NCBI RefSeq assembly: GCF_900162615.1
Contig: NZ_FUFN01000010.1
Span: forward strand, 192,149 to 256,148
DNA: 64,000 nucleotides
Direction: 5' to 3'
Origin: Virgibacillus proomii
Lineage (GTDB): Bacteria; Bacillota; Bacilli; Bacillales; Amphibacillaceae
The notes under the pieces are model-generated. The model saw only the letters and a list, made by a program, of their open reading frames with translations. It searched no databases and was not told the origin of the DNA. Position numbers and translations under genes: made by a program. Positions within the stretch are counted from its first letter, which is position 1; each line of letters begins with the position of its first letter. Shown in pieces: positions 63,885 through 64,000 of this stretch.

Positions 63885-64000
63885 ATGACTGAACTAATTA
63901 AAAATAAATCATTTTTATTAATTGTATTTGGACAGGGAAGTTCAGGTTTAGGAAATACGTTTTCCGTATTTTTAATGTCCTGGTTACTATATGATTTAAC
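63885..64000 (+). CDS. MFS transporter (N-terminal part, cut by window end)
   Basis: ATG 63885 follows AAAAGGAG. The 38 codons visible (MTELIKNKSFLLIVFGQGSS then LGNTFSVFLMSWLLYDL) show the first helix pattern of MFS drug exporters, in which GQxxSxxGxxF is common. The rest lies beyond the window. Confidence 0.7.
   Translation, partial: MTELIKNKSFLLIVFGQGSSGLGNTFSVFLMSWLLYDL

Overview
The window is AT-rich, low-GC Gram-positive DNA from a Bacillaceae genome. The best fit is the Oceanobacillus/Virgibacillus group. The markers are the sigW-rsiW and cdaA-cdaR-glmM-glmS order, a Spo0E-like gene, an LPXTG-type surface enzyme, and a mevalonate-pathway operon, which most Bacillus species lack. The species call is inference.

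Region 1 (1-14.4 kb). The 3' end of metE is followed by a compact phage-derived locus. It has an ImmA-type protease, a CI-like repressor with four copies of a 15-bp operator, an activator-like regulator, a tail tube, a tail-assembly chaperone pair with a GGGAAAG -1 frameshift site, a short tape measure, a split distal tail protein, a large tail spike with fibronectin-III and S74 chaperone domains, XhlA, a holin and a LysM amidase. No capsid, portal, terminase, integrase or replication gene is present. The layout matches F-type phage-tail-like bacteriocins such as Listeria monocin.

Region 2 (14.5-32.2 kb). This is mostly core: fabI, six tRNA genes, a mevalonate operon (HMG-CoA reductase and three GHMP kinase-family enzymes), rocF, a spo0E-like gene, sigW-rsiW with its autoregulatory promoter, cdaA-cdaR-glmM and an aldehyde dehydrogenase.

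Region 3 (32.3-39.9 kb). A leftward island makes a putative circular (head-to-tail cyclised) bacteriocin related to carnocyclin A. It holds the 62-aa precursor, a Yip1-like protein, a SpoIIM/DUF95 protein, a large membrane protein split at a T7 tract, an ABC ATPase, a 49-aa candidate immunity peptide and a second ABC transporter. A 122/123-bp direct repeat flanks it, and a decayed tyrosine recombinase lies at one edge.

Region 4 (40-56 kb). glmS is preceded by a glmS ribozyme and then a separate intrinsic terminator. Accessory genes follow: GNAT acetyltransferases, adaA-ogt, DUF genes, a MerR regulator and a sortase-anchored 5'-nucleotidase. Several decayed genes lie among them (HNH nuclease, DUF1835-like, aminoglycoside phosphotransferase).

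Region 5 (56.9-64 kb). A MacAB-like efflux operon is followed by a degenerate Tn3-family transposon with one clear 38-bp terminal repeat, a broken tnpA, an intact resolvase and a res-like region. The window ends inside an MFS transporter gene.

A dispersed family of hairpin-forming repeats (about ten copies, 50-400 bp) is scattered between genes throughout. Its stem arms differ between copies but remain complementary.
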